A DNA stretch of 64,000 bases from Epiperipatus broadwayi (lineage: Eukaryota; Onychophora; Udeonychophora; Euonychophora; Peripatidae): assembly GCA_028023455.1 (NCBI GenBank), contig JAQFVV010006215.1, positions 5,813,230 to 5,877,229 on the forward strand, written 5' to 3'. Positions 11,349-23,030 of this stretch are shown in pieces. Position numbers and translations under genes: made by a program. The stretch's first letter is position 1, and each line of letters opens with the position of its first letter. Under the pieces are notes generated by a model. That model ran no database searches, was not told where the DNA came from, and saw nothing but the letters and a program-made list of their open reading frames with translations.

Positions 11349-13089
11349 TTAATGAGATCCCTGAGGCTGATGCTGAAAAACTAAAAACTGTATATCTGGC
11401 TCAATTTTTGTAAAGAACAAATAAAAGTCTCCTCTTTTGGAAATATTCAGGTGGCATCTTTCTTTGGTCATAATGTGATTAACAACACTAAAGCATGATT
11501 CCACAAGATATGAGGTAGGGAAAGGTATCAATAAACTGAATATCATTTTCCACATATTTGGATATAAGATAGGCATTTTTCTATTTTACCATAGGTTTTC
11601 AATCCATCACTATCAAATTTATGTTTACTTTCTTCATCATATCTAATTTCTAACAGTTCTTCTTGGCAAGTTGTAGCAGACTCTTCAATATTTGCAGTAA
11701 AAGGATTTTTCATCTAGTCATACACCTTTAATTTCAAAATATCTTCAAATCATTTTTCCATGTCCAATTTAAATTTGTTAAGGTGGCTACTGAATCTGTC
11801 AATACCCTTTGGAGTTACATCATTTTTTATAGATGATAATTCAGGAAATTGATGAAATTCTGTCTTCAATAGATTATAATGAAATAATTCAAGTTTATCA
11901 ATAAATAATGACAAAATACTTTGGCAACCTATAAGAGTTTTATTAGCTCCTTGAAGCTGCAAATTGACATCATTAAATCTCTTGAAAATATCTGCCAAAT
12001 AAAAGGCATTATTTTTTGCTTTTTTAACTGTTGACGCAGATTGGTCTCATAATTACTTTCAAAAAATTGCATGAGACTATCATGTAATGCTACAAAACAA
12101 GCCAAAGATATGCCCTTTGACAGCCACCAAACTTTTGTGTGCAAAATTAATGTATTAAAATCATTATTATTATCCTGGCAAAGCTGTCAAAACATTCTAT
12201 CTTTTTTTGCATTGGTTTGATTTTGTTTACGACACGAATTATTATAGTTAATGATGAATGGAGACTTGTACTTAGATGTTTTCCTATAAGATGTTGTCTG
12301 TGCACCACACAATGAATACATAAAATATTTGGCACTTCTTCCTTCAAATAAACAATAAATCCATAATAGCGGCCTATCCTTGATGATGCTCCATCAGTAG
12401 CACATGCAATAATAAAGGAATATTATTTTTTGTAAAGTATGATTTCATAGTATTAAATATAGATAATCCTTTTGTATCTGTAATGATATTTATTGTGAAT
12501 AGCATTTCTTCTCATAATGTATTGTTTTCATCAAAATAATGTAAATATCCATCAATAAAGCATTATTATCTTCAATAGTAGACTCATCCAATTGGATGGA
12601 AATTGAACAGTTTTTTCAACATTAACTGCCATTTCTTCAATTCATCACTTTACTGTGCTATCACTTAGGGGCAACATTTCTAAAATTTCATGTATATCTT
12701 GATGCATTACTGTCGAGATAAATTCTTTTATAGAGGGTATTATTACAGTTTCTCCAATATTATAGCTTTTACCACTTTTTGCAATTAATTGTGAAATGCA
12801 ATGAGGCAATTAATTGAACTTTGTTCACTGCATGTTGTTTCTTAAATGATGTAATGATTGTTGAATGATTTTGAAATTTTTTGTATATTTCCTGGAAATA
12901 TTCAATGGGCTTATCCTTATCATTTGGATGCTTTGTAACAAGATATTCTCACAATTGACATGGCTTCATTGGATAATTATTTATGACCCAATAAACACAT
13001 TGGACATTGTTTATTTACAACAGATTCTAGGAAACCCATCTTTAGATACTCTGGTGAATAGCCACGAGCATATTTCTTTTTTTGAGACA
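11349..13089 (-). pseudogene. BED-type hAT transposase remnant
   Basis: Reading from 13089 downward, the probable start MSQKKKYARGYSPEYLKMGF leads into a zinc-finger-like CPMC, matching the N-terminus of BED/ZBED5-type transposases. A middle block at about 12300-12230 has CIHCVVHRQHL followed by a helix ending VVNKIK, a well-conserved hAT segment. The C-terminal block (11349-11576) has FPTSYLVESCFSVVN and KIEPDIQFL, the hATC dimerisation region. The intact protein would have excised and reinserted the element in the nucleus. Between these blocks the frame is broken by many stops and shifts, so no functional enzyme is made. The catalytic DDE residues cannot be assigned with confidence in the broken frame. 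Confidence 0.8.
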
Positions 13090-13562
13090 TGGCCTCACAA
13101 TATTTTGTTTGAAGCTGTAGGCACATGCTCACTCTCACAAATCTAACTGTGGACTGACCAATGTGATCACAACAAGAACCTGCGCCGTAAATCATCATCT
13201 GTGCATGCTTCTTGTGCATCATGGATTGGATTTGGGGGGGAGGGGGAAATATGTGAGCTATTCTGGAACAAGGCTCTTTTGTTAGCGGTCACACTATAGC
13301 TCATTTAGTTTCACTTACATAATGTGAACTAAACTTATACGCAGGAGATACAAATAGTATATTTTCAGAAATTTAAATTGTCATGGGGATTTTATGAAAA
13401 CCTAATGAAAATGTTTTTAAATAATACTGTGAAATTGTTTTAGAAAGTCAATTAAATTTTTAAAAAAAGAAAGTGCTTCAAAATCAGATAAAACCCTTAC
13501 TGCCCACCATGAAGGCTGGAACGCCCACTAGTGGGCGGTAGGGACCAGGTTGACTACCACTG

Positions 13563-13570
13563 ATTTAGAT
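13563..13570. repeat. Target-site duplication of hAT element, right
   Basis: ATTTAGAT, the perfect partner of 10768-10775. Confidence 0.9.
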
Positions 13571-16500
13571 GGTGCTAAGATATTAACAGTCACCATTAAA
13601 GTCTATAAACTATGTATTTCATACTGACGATTACTAGGTTATTTATGGTCTGTATACTTATTATACTAAATGACCCTGAATGGTGATGATCGGCATTAAT
13701 ATAATGATGCCAACACTTTTTGATATATGCTTAGTTTTCTAGTTATTCATTTATAATACTATGTCTCATGATTGTCATTGGATTGATTTATAATATATTT
13801 TAAGATATGCCTTTCTCAAATCTAGTCACAAAAAGATAGCTATTAATTTACTTCTGATTCTATGCTTATTTTTCATTGCTCTCATTGTCTTCATTACAAC
13901 AACAACTATTGATTATTCTTATTCCTACACATACTCCCACTCCATACATTACAAATATTAAAAGTATAAATTATTTATTATTTTCATAAGCCCTCATAAA
14001 CTTTTTTTATTCTGATACAAAATATTTATATATGCACACATTAAAGTCATGGTATCCACTACATTTTATCCCAAGGTCACCCTCACATATATTGTATAGC
14101 TCACACTTTGTTTATAGGGTTTAATTACAATATAAGTATTGTTTACAGTTTTTCTGTATCTCTTTAGCAAACTAAATTATTAATTTCTTTCTAATTATGT
14201 ATATAACTCTTGGAATCTGGTTTAAGATTCCAGTTTTCTAATTGTTGTAATCACCTCTACGAAACTGTTTAAGACTATAGTATAAATAAATTTTAAAAAA
14301 TAATATCATTATTAACAATGAATTGAGAGAGCGTATATATTTATTGCACATTCTTTAAAAAATAATGATAAAAAATTACATATCTTTAATTTTTTAAAAA
14401 ATAAAATGGACAATAAAATATGCTATTTTCTTACAGACTCAATATAATAATGTCTGACCCAATATAATATTTACCAGAAATATTTTATTGGTTTACATTT
14501 TCTATCTATAAATTCAATGTCTTACCAAAAAAATATTTTTTAATTTATTTAAAGTTCAACTTCTCCAACTCTTATTTGAAAGATCCTAGTGATAATTTCA
14601 ATCACATGTGCTATTTTCATATTGGATTATAATCTTTCCTTTTCATACAAATTAGTGAAAGAAATGTTTCTTATTTGAATTCCTTTTTTAAATTGAAAAT
14701 AAATTTTAGTTGAGACATTATGAAAGAATAAAAATGTCTTAAAATTCAAAATTAAACTTATTATCATAATATTTCACAATAAATTTCTTTACTAATGTTT
14801 ATGAGAGCAGTTCTTGTTAACTAGTAAATAAGAGCTTATTCCTTTATCAAAATTAAATGATTATGACTTATCTTCTTAAAAACAAACATTTTCAAATAAA
14901 GTCTAATTGAAATCATATATAGTTTTGATTTAAAATAAATATATTAGAAATATGTTACTTAAAAATAAAAAATAATTAACAATTTTTTTTTCTGAAATAT
15001 GAAAAGAATAAAGCATGCTCTGAAAAGCCTGGATTCAAACAGTCTACTAATTAGATGCTGCTATTAGTATCTTTATATTATGATACAACCAATCAAGGCA
15101 TTGTCACCTTGTTTTGAGATTAAAATTTGCATGATATTTGCATATGTATAATGACCAGATTTTTTAAAAACTAATAATTTTAGTCATAATTTCTATCGCA
15201 AAAGAATATGAAAATGACAAGCTATTATTATAGATAACTGCAAAATAATGAAGATTAGCTGAAGTAATAACAGTACTATCATAATGTTCCAAAAGCCTCA
15301 ACATTTACAATAAAGTTGTCTACTTTCTTTGAATCACTAAGGTGGACATAACTTTAGCCATTTCAAGAATATAAATAATATGGCATGAATTTGCTTTTCT
15401 CTTTTTATTATTTCCTAATAGAAGATTCATTCTTTTTGAACGTATAACTAATTTCTGAATATTATTTTTTTATTTTACTATAAATCAATAACTTTCACTT
15501 TTTCGTATACTAAAGAAAATAAGAATTCTCTTAATTAAATTGCATTTCGAAGAAGGAAAAAAAATCGTGTTTCATTGCAAGGTAAAATAATAGCTGCTGA
15601 CATAAAATTTATTTTTTGTTTGTTCATACATGTATATTGTTTGTTCATATATGTATATTGAATAGCAATATCGTTGTAGCATATATTGATATGACAAATA
15701 CCATAGTACGTGTGTGTATACACTGTATATATAAATAGCTTTATTACTGTTTTTTAAATTTATGCTTAGTTTAATTGATTACCACTGTGTCGATATATAT
15801 ATATAGAAAAAGAGAGAGAATAACAGAGATATTTGCTTCTTTGAATTTTGCTCTTATTCATTGTCATTAGTCATATAGTGACGACTGATGCAAAACTCCC
15901 CATACAGAAATAATCATGTGATGTTTAGTAGTCATATAGTGTTTATAATTCTATGAATCATTTGTATTAGTTGACAGTATCAGGATTCTTTTTAGATATT
16001 ATGTTTAGAATTTTAATTCTTAAAGAAAATTAATATTTGGTAAATATAAGAATATATATGATCGAGATATTTTCTAAAGTTCTTTCATCAAAAATCTGTG
16101 AAACAAACCTCTTCATCGATATAAATTTAACACTTCTCATTGAGTTAATAAAATTAATAATTGATTATACACTCTATTGAGTCTAAATCAATATGATTAT
16201 CAGTTGTTAAAAAGATTGCTCAATTTAAGTATCACATTATTCTAAAGAAGTTTAGATAGTTTTCTATTTTTTACTTATATTTGTCTCTATCGATTAATTG
16301 ATTGGGTACTAAACATATTTATTATGCTTGTAGAGTTATTTACATTATTAATATATTTTCATAGCAAAAAAAAAAAAAAGTTAGACTATTTCCAGAAGCT
16401 GTGTGCATATAGAAAAACGACAGCAAGCAAAAAATTAAAGAGGCGTATTTCATTACTGGTAATAAAAACTACATCAACAGACGTGACACCTGCTTCGATA

Positions 16501-16856
16501 TGTCCAAACGCTGTGCTACGTAGAGAATTTGCATGTATTTTGCATACTGTCATTAACACTCTTTTCTGCACTATTTCATTATTATTGCTATGAATATGTT
16601 GTACTCATTATAGTTTCTCTCTCCAGCGCTTCACACGCTCCTGATTTTATTTTATTATTATACATTGAAATAAATAAATATTTAGATGAATTTAGAAGAT
16701 TTGCAGAGCAAGACTGAGATTACATTAAAAATCATAATTGTAACAATTACCATTTTTCGGATGTGAACGTTCCTTTTTTTATTAGTGATGGAACAGGATA
16801 TTTGTAATCTAAATAAAAATAACAAATTTTTAATTAAAGTAAGTATAAACTTTAAT
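13571..16856. other. AT-rich noncoding DNA
   Basis: No host gene or element recognised. Overlapping 60-90 codon frames at 16324-16717 on both strands are mutual shadows in a slightly less AT-rich patch and match nothing I know. A (TA)n run lies near 15795. Confidence 0.4.
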
Positions 16857-16915
16857 AACTGAAATACAGGCTTATTATATACCTGTGTCTATATATGTAA
16901 TATAGGGTATATAAA
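16857..16915 (+). repeat. Family A end fragment
   Basis: It contains AACTGAAATACAGGC, TTATTATATACCTGTG and ATATAGGGTATAT, the junction sequence between adjacent family A units in the 42.6 and 52.7 kb arrays. It carries no ribozyme. Confidence 0.6.
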
Positions 16916-17979
16916 ATACAAGGGAACACACGTTGAAATAATCTATTTTACATTATATGTTGATCTTGTTTACTGAAAAGGTTAAAAAGAAATCATTCAG
17001 AAATAAGGTGGATAGATATAATTATAATTACAAAAGAGTTATTAAAATAATTAAACAGTAAATAAAAGTATTTCTGAAAAAATATTATTTAAATCGGTCT
17101 CTAAGAATTTTTGACTTCATTCTAATCTACTATACAAAGTCGCGAACAAAATTGCAAAACTATTTTAAACCTCTAATAGCTTGTAACTTTCGCCTTTTGT
17201 AATTGGCAAACTAGTATTCTTAACAATGTGATCTCAAGAGGTTTACCTACAATGACATTCTTTGAAAATTTACCTTAACAGCAGAATACACCTGCTGCCA
17301 GTCATTTTGTATTCTTTTAAAATAAGAGAGGGAGAGAGCGCGAGAGAGATGGACTACAATGTATATACATTCATATATAAGTATATTTCTTTCATAAGAT
17401 CATCTAACTTCCATAAGAAAAATTTGTGTAAATAGTATGTAACAGTCTCTGCGCGTGGGTGCTGAAATATGCGATGCACTATAATTTGTCGACATAATAT
17501 CAAAAGGAATCCCCCCCCAACACACACATATTTATATATATCTTAAAAGCGCATTGAATTTGTTATTTAAATAATTGCTTCATAATGCGGTAAGCACACA
17601 GATTACAAAATATAATGTGCAATTTATCATCTTTTACTTGGTTGGGCCAATTGTAAAAGGAAAATCACAACAAGCTGTATGTAATCAATTACGATAACCA
17701 AAACTAAAATGTTGAGAAAATCTTATATATATATATAAGCCACGAATCGAAATAAACAACTGTTTTTTTAAGCATGTATAGAGATGAATGTTTTTATATG
17801 AATTGTTAAAAATCTTGCCAGTTTGGAAAAGTTGAGATATCCTACCTTTGTCTCGTGAATATTAGCATAATTGTGTTAATATACAATATTATGTAAATAT
17901 TCTCGAATCAACAGTAGTTTTATAATCTTGAATCCTAAAATAATAATAAAAAAATACAATATTAGTTATTAAAAACAAG
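16916..17979. other. Noncoding DNA
   Basis: No gene seen. A GA-rich low-complexity tract lies at about 17325-17350 and a C8 run at about 17511. Confidence 0.45.
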
Positions 17980-18130
17980 TATAGTATATATACTTAAGCT
18001 AGATGTAATTAAAGAGGATTTGAACCCATACTTTCAAGCTTCCTTCAGTCATTCATTCTATCCAATATAACCAATACATAGAGTGAATGACTGATGGGAG
18101 CTTGAAAATCTGGGTTCAAATACCTTTAAT
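17980..18130. repeat. Family A end, short palindromic copy
   Basis: The block GATTTGAACCCATACTTTCAAGC appears again in reverse complement about 70 bp later (GCTTGAAAATCTGGGTTCAAAT), flanking ATTCATTCTATCCAATATAACC. The segment is the B-box-like end of family A folded on itself, without a hammerhead. Confidence 0.6.
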
Positions 18131-18344
18131 ATTAGTTATTGCTATGTTTGAAATTTTAAAAAAGTCAGTTTAAATTGATTTTTAAAAATAATTAAAAAAA
18201 TTAATTAAAGATTTTATTAATTAAAGATTCAAATATAGATAATTTAATAATAGAAAGAGAATTACTGTTTTGATCTAATAAAAATAGATTTTGGACAATA
18301 ACTGTAAAATTAATTAATGTAATATTTAATTTTATTTGCTAGCG

Positions 18345-19000
18345 GAGAGATATGCAATTTAATCAATAAAAACATCCTAACACATGCACTGTACTATTTT
18401 TAGAATATCTCAATGATGTCTTGTTAAGTATTGCGAAAACTCTCAAACTAAAACGCAAAATAGAGACCTTTGAAAGATAAGAACAACCATCTTATCTTTA
18501 AACCTACTTTCTAGTTATATAGGCCAATCTAAAGAATCTCAGTTTAAGAGCATGAAAATGTTACTTCCATTATTATTTTTCTGCATATTAATTCTCATGA
18601 AATCTTTAAATTTAGTTTGTGTTAGTATTCGGAAATATTAGAAATTATGTAATATTTAACTTATTTACTAGCACAGAGATAGTATGCATTTTAAACAGTA
18701 AGGATTTTTCATCCTAACATATGTCCTATACTGTTTTTATAATATCTCAATGATGTCTTGTTGAGTATTGAGGAAATTCTCAAACTAAGACATAAGATAG
18801 AGACTTTTGAAAAATAAAAGCAAGCAAAATTTACTGGGTCAGAGATAGTATGTAATTTAAACAGTAAGGATTTTTCATTTTAACACATGCACTACACTGT
18901 GTCTTAGTTCGAGAGATTCCTCAATATTCAACAAGACATTGTTGAGATATTATAAAAACAGTACAGTGCATGTGTTAAGATAGAAAATGCTTACTGTTTA
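18345..19000. repeat. Repeat module E: three copies, one inverted
   Basis: Copies begin near 18345, 18668 and 18838 and share GAGATA, AAACAGTAAGGATTTTTCAT, ACACATGCACT, AATATCTCAATGATGTCTTG and CTCAAACTAA. The third copy is followed by its own reverse complement (about 18900-19000), making a hairpin of about 140 bp. No hammerhead core, tRNA box or coding sequence was found. Family unknown. Confidence 0.6.
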
Positions 19001-19149
19001 AAAATCATTAATTAGTGAAAAAATACAGAAGTAAAAAAAAAACATAGCAATTACCTAAATGTAAGGCAGTACAAAAAGTAGAGAATATTTTAGTGAGCAC
19101 TTCAGTTTAGCAGAAGAAGAATTTCCATCTCCAGTACATCTAATTTGAA

Positions 19150-19262
19150 ATGTGGATTATGTATATTGGTGATTATTTATTTTTTTGACAGCTATGTGTT
19201 CAATTTTACGAGTGTTATGAGATAGAGTGGAGAGTCGTGTGAAAGTCTGTACTCATATATCC
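19150..19262 (+). repeat. Family A 3' fragment
   Basis: It contains TATATTGGTGATTATTTAT, GAGTGTTATGAGATAGAGTG and GTGAAAGTCTGTACTCATAT in family order. The ribozyme core is lost. Confidence 0.6.
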
Positions 19263-19684
19263 TATATATTTGATCTTAATGTTATTTTTTGTGCCATGGA
19301 ATTTATATCTTATGTAATTTAATTTACTAAATAAGTGTATTTTATGATAAATATTGTAAATATGTTCCCTAATAATTAAAATAGAAAATATTGTTTTGAT
19401 GTGAGCTGCCTACTTAATTTTTCAAGATTAGTTATTGAGAGTCACGATAACAAAAATTTAGCTCAAGTGTTTTATATATATGTGCATAGTTTTTTGTTGC
19501 ATAATTCTCTAAATTTTTCTTCCCACATTGAAATTATAAAATGGGGAGAAAAATTTAAGTTATAAATGGAATTGAATTTGATTAATCATTGGATACAGTC
19601 AAGACTACATTATTTAATGATACAATAACAAAATGTCTAATGAATGTATTGGTTTAAACACCTAGAATTTATATAAATATAACC

Positions 19685-20045
19685 ATATTACAGGGAATTT
19701 GAACCAAGACTTTCAATTTTCCATCAGTCATCCACTTCATCTTATACAACTGATAGATTATGACCACATATATCTGAAAAAGATAAATGATCTCTAAATA
19801 TGTATTTCATGTTGAACTAGCACTCATCAATTGGTCCGGATCATCATCTCCCATATATATATAAAAATTCATCAAATTTTAATGGATGGGCTTCAATCTT
19901 CTCCACTCTCCAACCCTTCAGTATCATTGAAAATGTTCAAAGTCCTGTTTGCCAATTTTGTTTTCATACTCTTGTTGATTGTAAGTCATTCTGATGCCTC
20001 ATACATAGAACCTTAAGGCCATTTAAATACACAGAAGAGGGATGG
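19685..20045 (-). mobile_element. Family A repeat, nearly complete
   Basis: It runs from GGGAATTTGAACCAAGACTTTC to ACACAGAAGAGGGATGGACAG. It includes a minus-strand hammerhead at 19790-19852 whose first core base is changed (TTGATGA for CTGATGA). The block around TTAATGGATGGGCTTC follows. The C3-to-U change is expected to impair cleavage. Confidence 0.75.
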
Positions 20046-20402
20046 ACAGAATAGAGGCTAAATCTGTAATAATTAGATAAAAGTGTAGTATATATACTTA
20101 AGATAAATGTAGTTAGAGAGAATTTGAACCCAGACTTTCAAACTCCTGTCAGATATTCATGCCAAATTGTACAAGTGATACACATAACCACAAACACGTG
20201 AAAAAGATAAATGCTCTCCAATATACATATTTTGTGGTGAACCATCATTTATTAATTGGTTGAGATCATCATCTCCCACACACACATATAATCAGTGCTC
20301 AGTCTTATTAAGATAGCAAAACTTCAAACTTAATGTCCATTAACATTTGAAGATTTGCTATCTTAATATAAATTGAGCATTGATTATATATGTGTGTGGA
20401 GA

Positions 20403-20462
20403 TGATGATCTGAACTAACTGACGAGTGCTGGTTCAGCATGAAATATAAAATTGGAGATTAT
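20403..20462 (+). ncRNA. Hammerhead ribozyme, family A, core intact
   Basis: CTGACGA (20419-20425; the fifth position is variable in the consensus), stem II GTGCTG/CAGCAT with loop GTT, GAAA (20441-20444), a very short stem III, and inner stem I CTAA/TTGG. The outer stem I pairs ATGATCT with AGATTAT over 7 bp, one pair a G-U wobble. Stem III (A-U plus TATAAAAT) is weaker than in other copies, so cleavage might need a dimer. Confidence 0.75.
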
Positions 20463-20868
20463 CTTTTTTATATATATATGTGATCATGTGTACCAGTTGT
20501 ATAAGATAGAGTAGATGACTGAAGAGAGATTGAAAGTCTGGGTTCAAATCCTCTCTAATTACATCTAATTTAAGTATATATACTATACTTGTATTTAATT
20601 ATTAATGAATCAGCCTGTATTCTGCCTACACCTCTTCTGTGTATTTATATTGTCTTAAGATCCTACATATGAGGGGTCAAAATGACTTACAATCAACATG
20701 AGTATAACAACAAAATTGACCAACAGGGCATTGAACATGCCATCAACAGATTTTCAATGATAGGGATAGCTGAAGGGTTGATGAGTGGCAAAAGATGAAA
20801 CCTGTCCATTAAATTTTGAAGATTTGTTATCTTAATATAAACTGAATACTCTATATATGTGTGGGAGA

Positions 20869-20932
20869 TGATGATCCAGACCAATTGATGAGTCCTGATT
20901 CAGCATGAAATACATATATTGGAGATCATTTA
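20869..20932 (+). ncRNA. Hammerhead ribozyme, family A, mutated core
   Basis: It has the same layout, with TTGATGA replacing CTGATGA and stem II altered to GTCCT/AGCAT. GAAA, TACATATA and TTGG are intact. Probably inactive. Confidence 0.65.
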
Positions 20933-21065
20933 TTTTTTTCACATGTATGTGGTCATGTGTATTTGTTGTTTAAGATGGAGTGGATGACTGAAGGGATCTT
21001 AAAAGTCTGGGTTTTAATGCCCTCTAATTACATCTAGTTTAAGTATGCATACTATACTTGCATTT

Positions 21066-22059
21066 AAATATGAGATACAACCATAATAAGTTTATATTGG
21101 TACTCTTTATCCTATTCTGGAATTTTAGTCATATTCTTGCATACATACTTTTTTTTCACATGTTGAATTTCCTTCTTATCATCTGTGCTATCTTCAAGCT
21201 AGAAAATAAAAAAATATGGAAGAACTTGAACTAAGAATAGGAGAATATCCCTTCATTAGAAAGTGATGTTTATTATTATGGCCTGTACTATGAGTCATTA
21301 CAAATAAAAGTTATCTTTCACATATTATACGTTTGCTCCAATATTTTTAATGAGAATATTCTATCATCAGTAATATGAAAACTAAATACATGACACAATG
21401 CATCATAACTAAACATTTTTGTTATGGCTAGAAAAGCATTTATATATATAAACCCATTTATTTTTATTGAACCAAGAAGTGGTAAAATGTACATTTAGAG
21501 GAGTATTATTTAACCTGACTATTTAGAGTCTGACAAGTTCATGAGTGTTTCACATCAGCATAAAAAAATAATCTACATTGAATTTAGAATATGCAATTTT
21601 CTTCTTCTTCCTCCTTTTCTTATGTATTGATTTATTATACATTATTGAAGTGTATAAGAACGTTGGAAATGGTATGATGTGTAAATTTGGAATATGCTGT
21701 GCAAATATAATTTAACCAAGTAAATATTGTTATATATGGTAAACTAAACTGAGGTAATTTCATAACTAAGTTATATTTTACTTTACTCAAATTATGTGTA
21801 TATGTCCTTTTTATTCTCATTACATTTGAATGCTAACTTCATCTTTATTTAAATATATTTACATTTGAATGCATAAACAGGCAAGATCATGATATAACTT
21901 CACCACTGAGGGAAAACATGTTTATTTATTTTATTTTTATACACTTATTTTCTTTCCCTTATTTATTTATTTTTATTTTCTTTCATCTATTACAATATAT
22001 ATATATATATAAAATAAATTAAGCTTGATGTCCATTTTCTTTCCAAAATATATGTAATA
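21066..22059. other. Noncoding DNA
   Basis: AT-rich with no gene. A (TA)n tract lies at about 21994-22012, at the left edge of the Penelope-like inverted pair. Confidence 0.4.
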
Positions 22060-22107
22060 TTCAAATCCATATATATATTAAAATACAGTAAAATTCACAT
22101 AAATTAA

Positions 22108-22165
22108 AGTTATTTTATTAGAAGTACTTTCAACTATACATCTTGTAATCTTTATCAACTATAAC
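22108..22165 (-). ncRNA. Decayed hammerhead, Penelope type, left arm
   Basis: On the minus strand TTGATAA replaces CTGATGA, stem II is partly lost (GATTAC/GTATAGTT), and GAAAGTACTTCTAAT follows. It aligns with the clearer copy at 22934-22981, which supports the assignment. Confidence 0.45.
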
Positions 22166-22415
22166 ATTGAATAATCAAAATGAGACATCCTTTCACAATA
22201 TCCATAGTTCAATTTAGTTTAGTTCTCTTACAATTCAGTTATTTTAACATTTGATGATTGCCAATTCATTAACATTTGACAATTTCTTGAAATTAATATA
22301 GCCTCTTTTATTTTACATTATTGTGGAAATGTTCAATTTGCATAATTTTTATATTTTTATAATCAAATTTAAATCCATATTGACAAGATTTATTATGATC
22401 AAATATAAAAAACGA

Positions 22416-22631
22416 TTAAGGTTTATTTACATCTTTTCCTGATTGTTTCTCTTTTTGAATTCTATTATATAAAAGCACATGCTCTTTTATTCTCTTCTCC
22501 AATGTACATTTAGATTTACTAATATATTGTAAACCACATTTACATATCAATTTATATATAATACAATTTTGATTAAAATTTGACTTTTGAATTTTAGAGT
22601 TATTAAGTAATCTATTTGTATTATTTGTTGA
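22416..22631 (-). pseudogene. GIY-YIG endonuclease remnant of Penelope-like element
   Basis: The minus frame contains NCIIYKLICKCGLQYISKSK followed by TLEKRIKEH. This matches the Penelope-like GIY-YIG pattern: the YK-C-CG-QYI core, then the L-RIKEH helix with the conserved Arg and Glu-His. In the parent protein this C-terminal domain nicks DNA for target-primed reverse transcription. The apparent upstream start (22670) lies in the opposite arm and is an artefact of the palindrome. The reverse transcriptase part is absent and the frame ends soon after the helix, so the fragment is non-functional. Confidence 0.75.
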
Positions 22632-22933
22632 GAATCTAAATGTACATAGGAGAAGAGAATAAAAGAGCATATGCTTTTATATAATAGAATTCAAACAGAG
22701 AAACAATCAGGAAAAAGATGTAAATAAACCGTGATCATCTGTTATATTTGATCATAATAAATCTTGTCAATATGGACTTAAATTTGATTAAAAAAATATA
22801 AAAATTATGCAAATTGAACGTTGCCACAATAAACGCAAAATAAAAGAGGCTATGTTGATTTCAAGAAATTGTCAAATATTAATGAATCGGCAATCATCAA
22901 ATGTTAAAATAACAGAATTGTGGGAGAACTAAA

Positions 22934-22981
22934 TAGTTGATAAAGACTACAACATGTGTAGTCGAAAGAACTTCTAATAAA
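22934..22981 (+). ncRNA. Decayed hammerhead, Penelope type, right arm
   Basis: TTGATAA, then stem II GACTAC/GTAGTC with a 7-nt loop, GAAA, then AGA-ACT-TCT as stem III followed by A. Only the CTGATGA box is altered, at two positions. Stem II and stem III are well paired. Confidence 0.55.
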
Positions 22982-23030
22982 ATAACTACAATTTATATGA
23001 ATTTTATTGTATTTTAATATATATATATAT

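Larger units (their letters stand above)
10776..13562 (-). mobile_element. hAT transposon, complete ends, decayed transposase
   Basis: The 2787-bp element has terminal inverted repeats beginning CAGGGGTAGTCAACC (left) and, reverse complemented, CAGTGGTAGTCAACC (right). It is bordered on both sides by ATTTAGAT. The minus strand encodes remnants of a BED-finger hAT transposase in the right order. A palindromic insertion (10898-11090) sits between the left end and the coding part. The transposase resembles the ZBED5/Buster-like branch, and the nnnTAnnn target agrees. The element is non-functional because the frame is interrupted repeatedly. Confidence 0.9.
20075..21065. mobile_element. Family A array: one inverted, two direct units
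   Basis: A minus-oriented unit (about 20075-20335) meets plus-oriented sequence near 20335, followed by a second plus unit to 21065. Hammerhead cores on the plus strand start at 20419 and 20885, 466 bp apart, which gives the head-to-tail period. The motif GGGTTCAAATCC, a good polymerase III B-box match, lies near 20542. Head-to-tail multimers are what reverse transcription of a circular or rolling-circle RNA would leave. Confidence 0.8.
22060..23030. mobile_element. Inverted pair of Penelope-like 3' ends
   Basis: The left arm (about 22060-22515, minus-oriented) and right arm (about 22636-23030, plus-oriented) are diverged reverse complements around a spacer of about 120 bp. Landmarks in both are GAGGCTAT/ATAGCCTC, TTTATTATGATC, the GAACATTTCC-type block and TATATATAT at the outer tips. 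The spacer carries the GIY-YIG coding remnant. Partial inverted and tandem copies are typical of Penelope-like elements. Each arm also holds a decayed hammerhead. Confidence 0.75.
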
